Below are positions 63,417 to 64,000 of a stretch of DNA of 64,000 bases, piece after piece (position 1 is the stretch's first letter; the number at the start of each line of letters is the position of its first letter). Under the pieces are notes generated by a model. It made no database searches. It saw nothing but the letters and a program-made list of their open reading frames with translations, and had not been told where the DNA came from. The position numbers and the translations under genes are program-made. Where the stretch lies: contig JAPDPT010000001.1 of NCBI GenBank assembly GCA_034506315.1, positions 62,001 through 126,000 of the forward strand, given 5' to 3'. The stretch comes from a candidate division KSB1 bacterium. GTDB lineage: Bacteria > Zhuqueibacterota > Zhuqueibacteria > Oleimicrobiales > Geothermoviventaceae.

Positions 63417-64000
63417 ACGTGGCGTCCTGGATCCAGTTCCACCCCGTTCTGGCCCTCCGCTGGCCTTCGCTGCCCGCGATTGAGTTAGCGGTGGCATTGC
63501 TTTGCCTTGTGGGCCTGGTTGGCTGGCTCGCCATCCGGCAACCTGCGTGGATCCTCTACGGCCTGGTCTTTCTCGAGCTTACCCACCTGGACTTCTTGCT
63601 TCCGGAAACGCGGCCCATTTCGGTCAGTCTCGCTTTGGAAGGGATCCTGGCCGCAGGACTCATGATTCATTGGATCGCCACAGGCGCGTCTTTACGTGTC
63701 GCCTGGCCGCAGACCGTTCTCCTGAATGTGTACGTGCTCATGGCCTGCCTCTCGTCGTTCTTGGTGGCCCCGTCGACGGTCGACCTTAACGGGCGCCTGG
63801 TGATCAAGGACCTCCTGGTCCGGTGGTTTACGATCATGGCCATCACGCAGCTTGTGGCCACGGATCAGGATCGCGAAAAGGCCTACGGGCTCCTCCTGAT
63901 CAGCGCCGCCGTGCTCGTAGGCCTAAGCCTGGGTAAGCTGGCGCTCACGGGCACCAACTGGCGTAGCCGCGAGCTACCGCCGTGGGTCACGGGACCGATC
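63413..64000 (+). CDS. Polytopic membrane protein, probable O-antigen polymerase/ligase (partial)
   Basis: 196 codons are visible and the frame is open to the right edge. It reads as five or six hydrophobic helices (LAVALLCLVGLVGWL, ILYGLVFLELTHLDFLL, LALEGILAAGLMIHWIA, VLLNVYVLMACLSSFLV, GLLLISAAVLVGLSLG) with a mid-protein VIKDLLVRWFTIMAITQ. The position after wzx and two glycosyltransferases fits a Wzy/O-antigen-ligase-type polymerase, but the signature periplasmic loop is outside the window. ATG overlaps the previous stop by 4 nt. Confidence 0.75.
   Translation, partial: MNVASWIQFHPVLALRWPSLPAIELAVALLCLVGLVGWLAIRQPAWILYGLVFLELTHLDFLLPETRPISVSLALEGILAAGLMIHWIATGASLRVAWPQTVLLNVYVLMACLSSFLVAPSTVDLNGRLVIKDLLVRWFTIMAITQLVATDQDREKAYGLLLISAAVLVGLSLGKLALTGTNWRSRELPPWVTGPI

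Overview
The window is about 64 kb of high-GC DNA (roughly 60-65 percent by eye) from a Gram-negative bacterium. The evidence for an outer membrane is RND efflux pumps, outer-membrane beta-barrel-like proteins and lipoproteins. An M1 peptidase ends in a FlgD-like/type IX-style C-terminal sorting domain (NPxxSxT..F..., SGLYLV). Together with an MglA-type GTPase and a large exopolysaccharide locus, this suggests the FCB superphylum or a neighbouring candidate phylum. Placement below that level is not possible by reading. Genes are dense, many overlap by 4 nt (ATGA, GTGA or TTGA junctions), and GTG starts are common. No CRISPR array, insertion sequence, prophage or rRNA was seen.

Layout. 1-2.0 kb (minus): partial MgtC-like gene, small membrane protein, RmlD-like reductase. 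2.1-8.6 kb (plus): metallophosphoesterase, roadblock protein, MglA GTPase, second roadblock-like protein, MFS carrier, then a PAS histidine kinase with its NtrC-type sigma-54 activator. 8.7-9.2 kb: small membrane protein, tRNA-Val, tRNA-Asp, terminator. 9.3-17.4 kb (minus): membrane-fusion protein and two RND permeases, one carrying an unusual extra membrane block. 17.7-22.1 kb (minus): S9 peptidase, tiny membrane protein and M1 aminopeptidase. 22.4-27.8 kb (plus): SDR, two tandem M14 carboxypeptidase-like proteins (the first with altered active-site residues), and an unknown secreted protein. 27.8-34.4 kb (minus): tRNA-Leu, tig, clpP, clpX, lon, engB, a protein quality-control block. 34.4-39.4 kb (minus): HD-GYP response regulator, beta-propeller lipoprotein, barrel-like protein, GlsB-like protein with a coupled hydrolase, cobalamin adenosyltransferase. 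39.6-43.2 kb (plus): HGSNAT-like acyltransferase and a fused SppA-type protease.

44.0 kb to the window end (plus) is an exopolysaccharide/O-antigen-like locus. It starts with a degenerate receiver protein, then a Wzz/BY-kinase, a LegB-like dehydratase, a nucleotidyltransferase, an aminotransferase, a phosphoglycosyl transferase with permuted domain order, an SLBB export protein, GT2, CDP-glucose synthesis (rfbF), an SDR, three consecutive C-methyltransferase-like proteins, an asparagine-synthase-like protein lacking its glutaminase cysteine, a Wzx flippase, GT4, and the start of a polymerase/ligase-like membrane protein. The 869-bp gap in front of it holds a near-consensus sigma-54 promoter and two matched 17-bp inverted-repeat sites about 150 and 310 bp upstream of the inferred start. 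This suggests that the whole locus is switched on by an enhancer-binding protein.

Most notable observations: the sigma-54/UAS architecture of the polysaccharide locus with its pseudo-receiver first gene; the permuted phosphoglycosyl transferase; the RND permease with about four inserted helices; the M14 pair with swapped zinc ligands; the MglA-two-roadblock-phosphoesterase unit; and the glutaminase-dead AsnB-like protein. All functions are inferred from motifs read by eye; no database search was possible.
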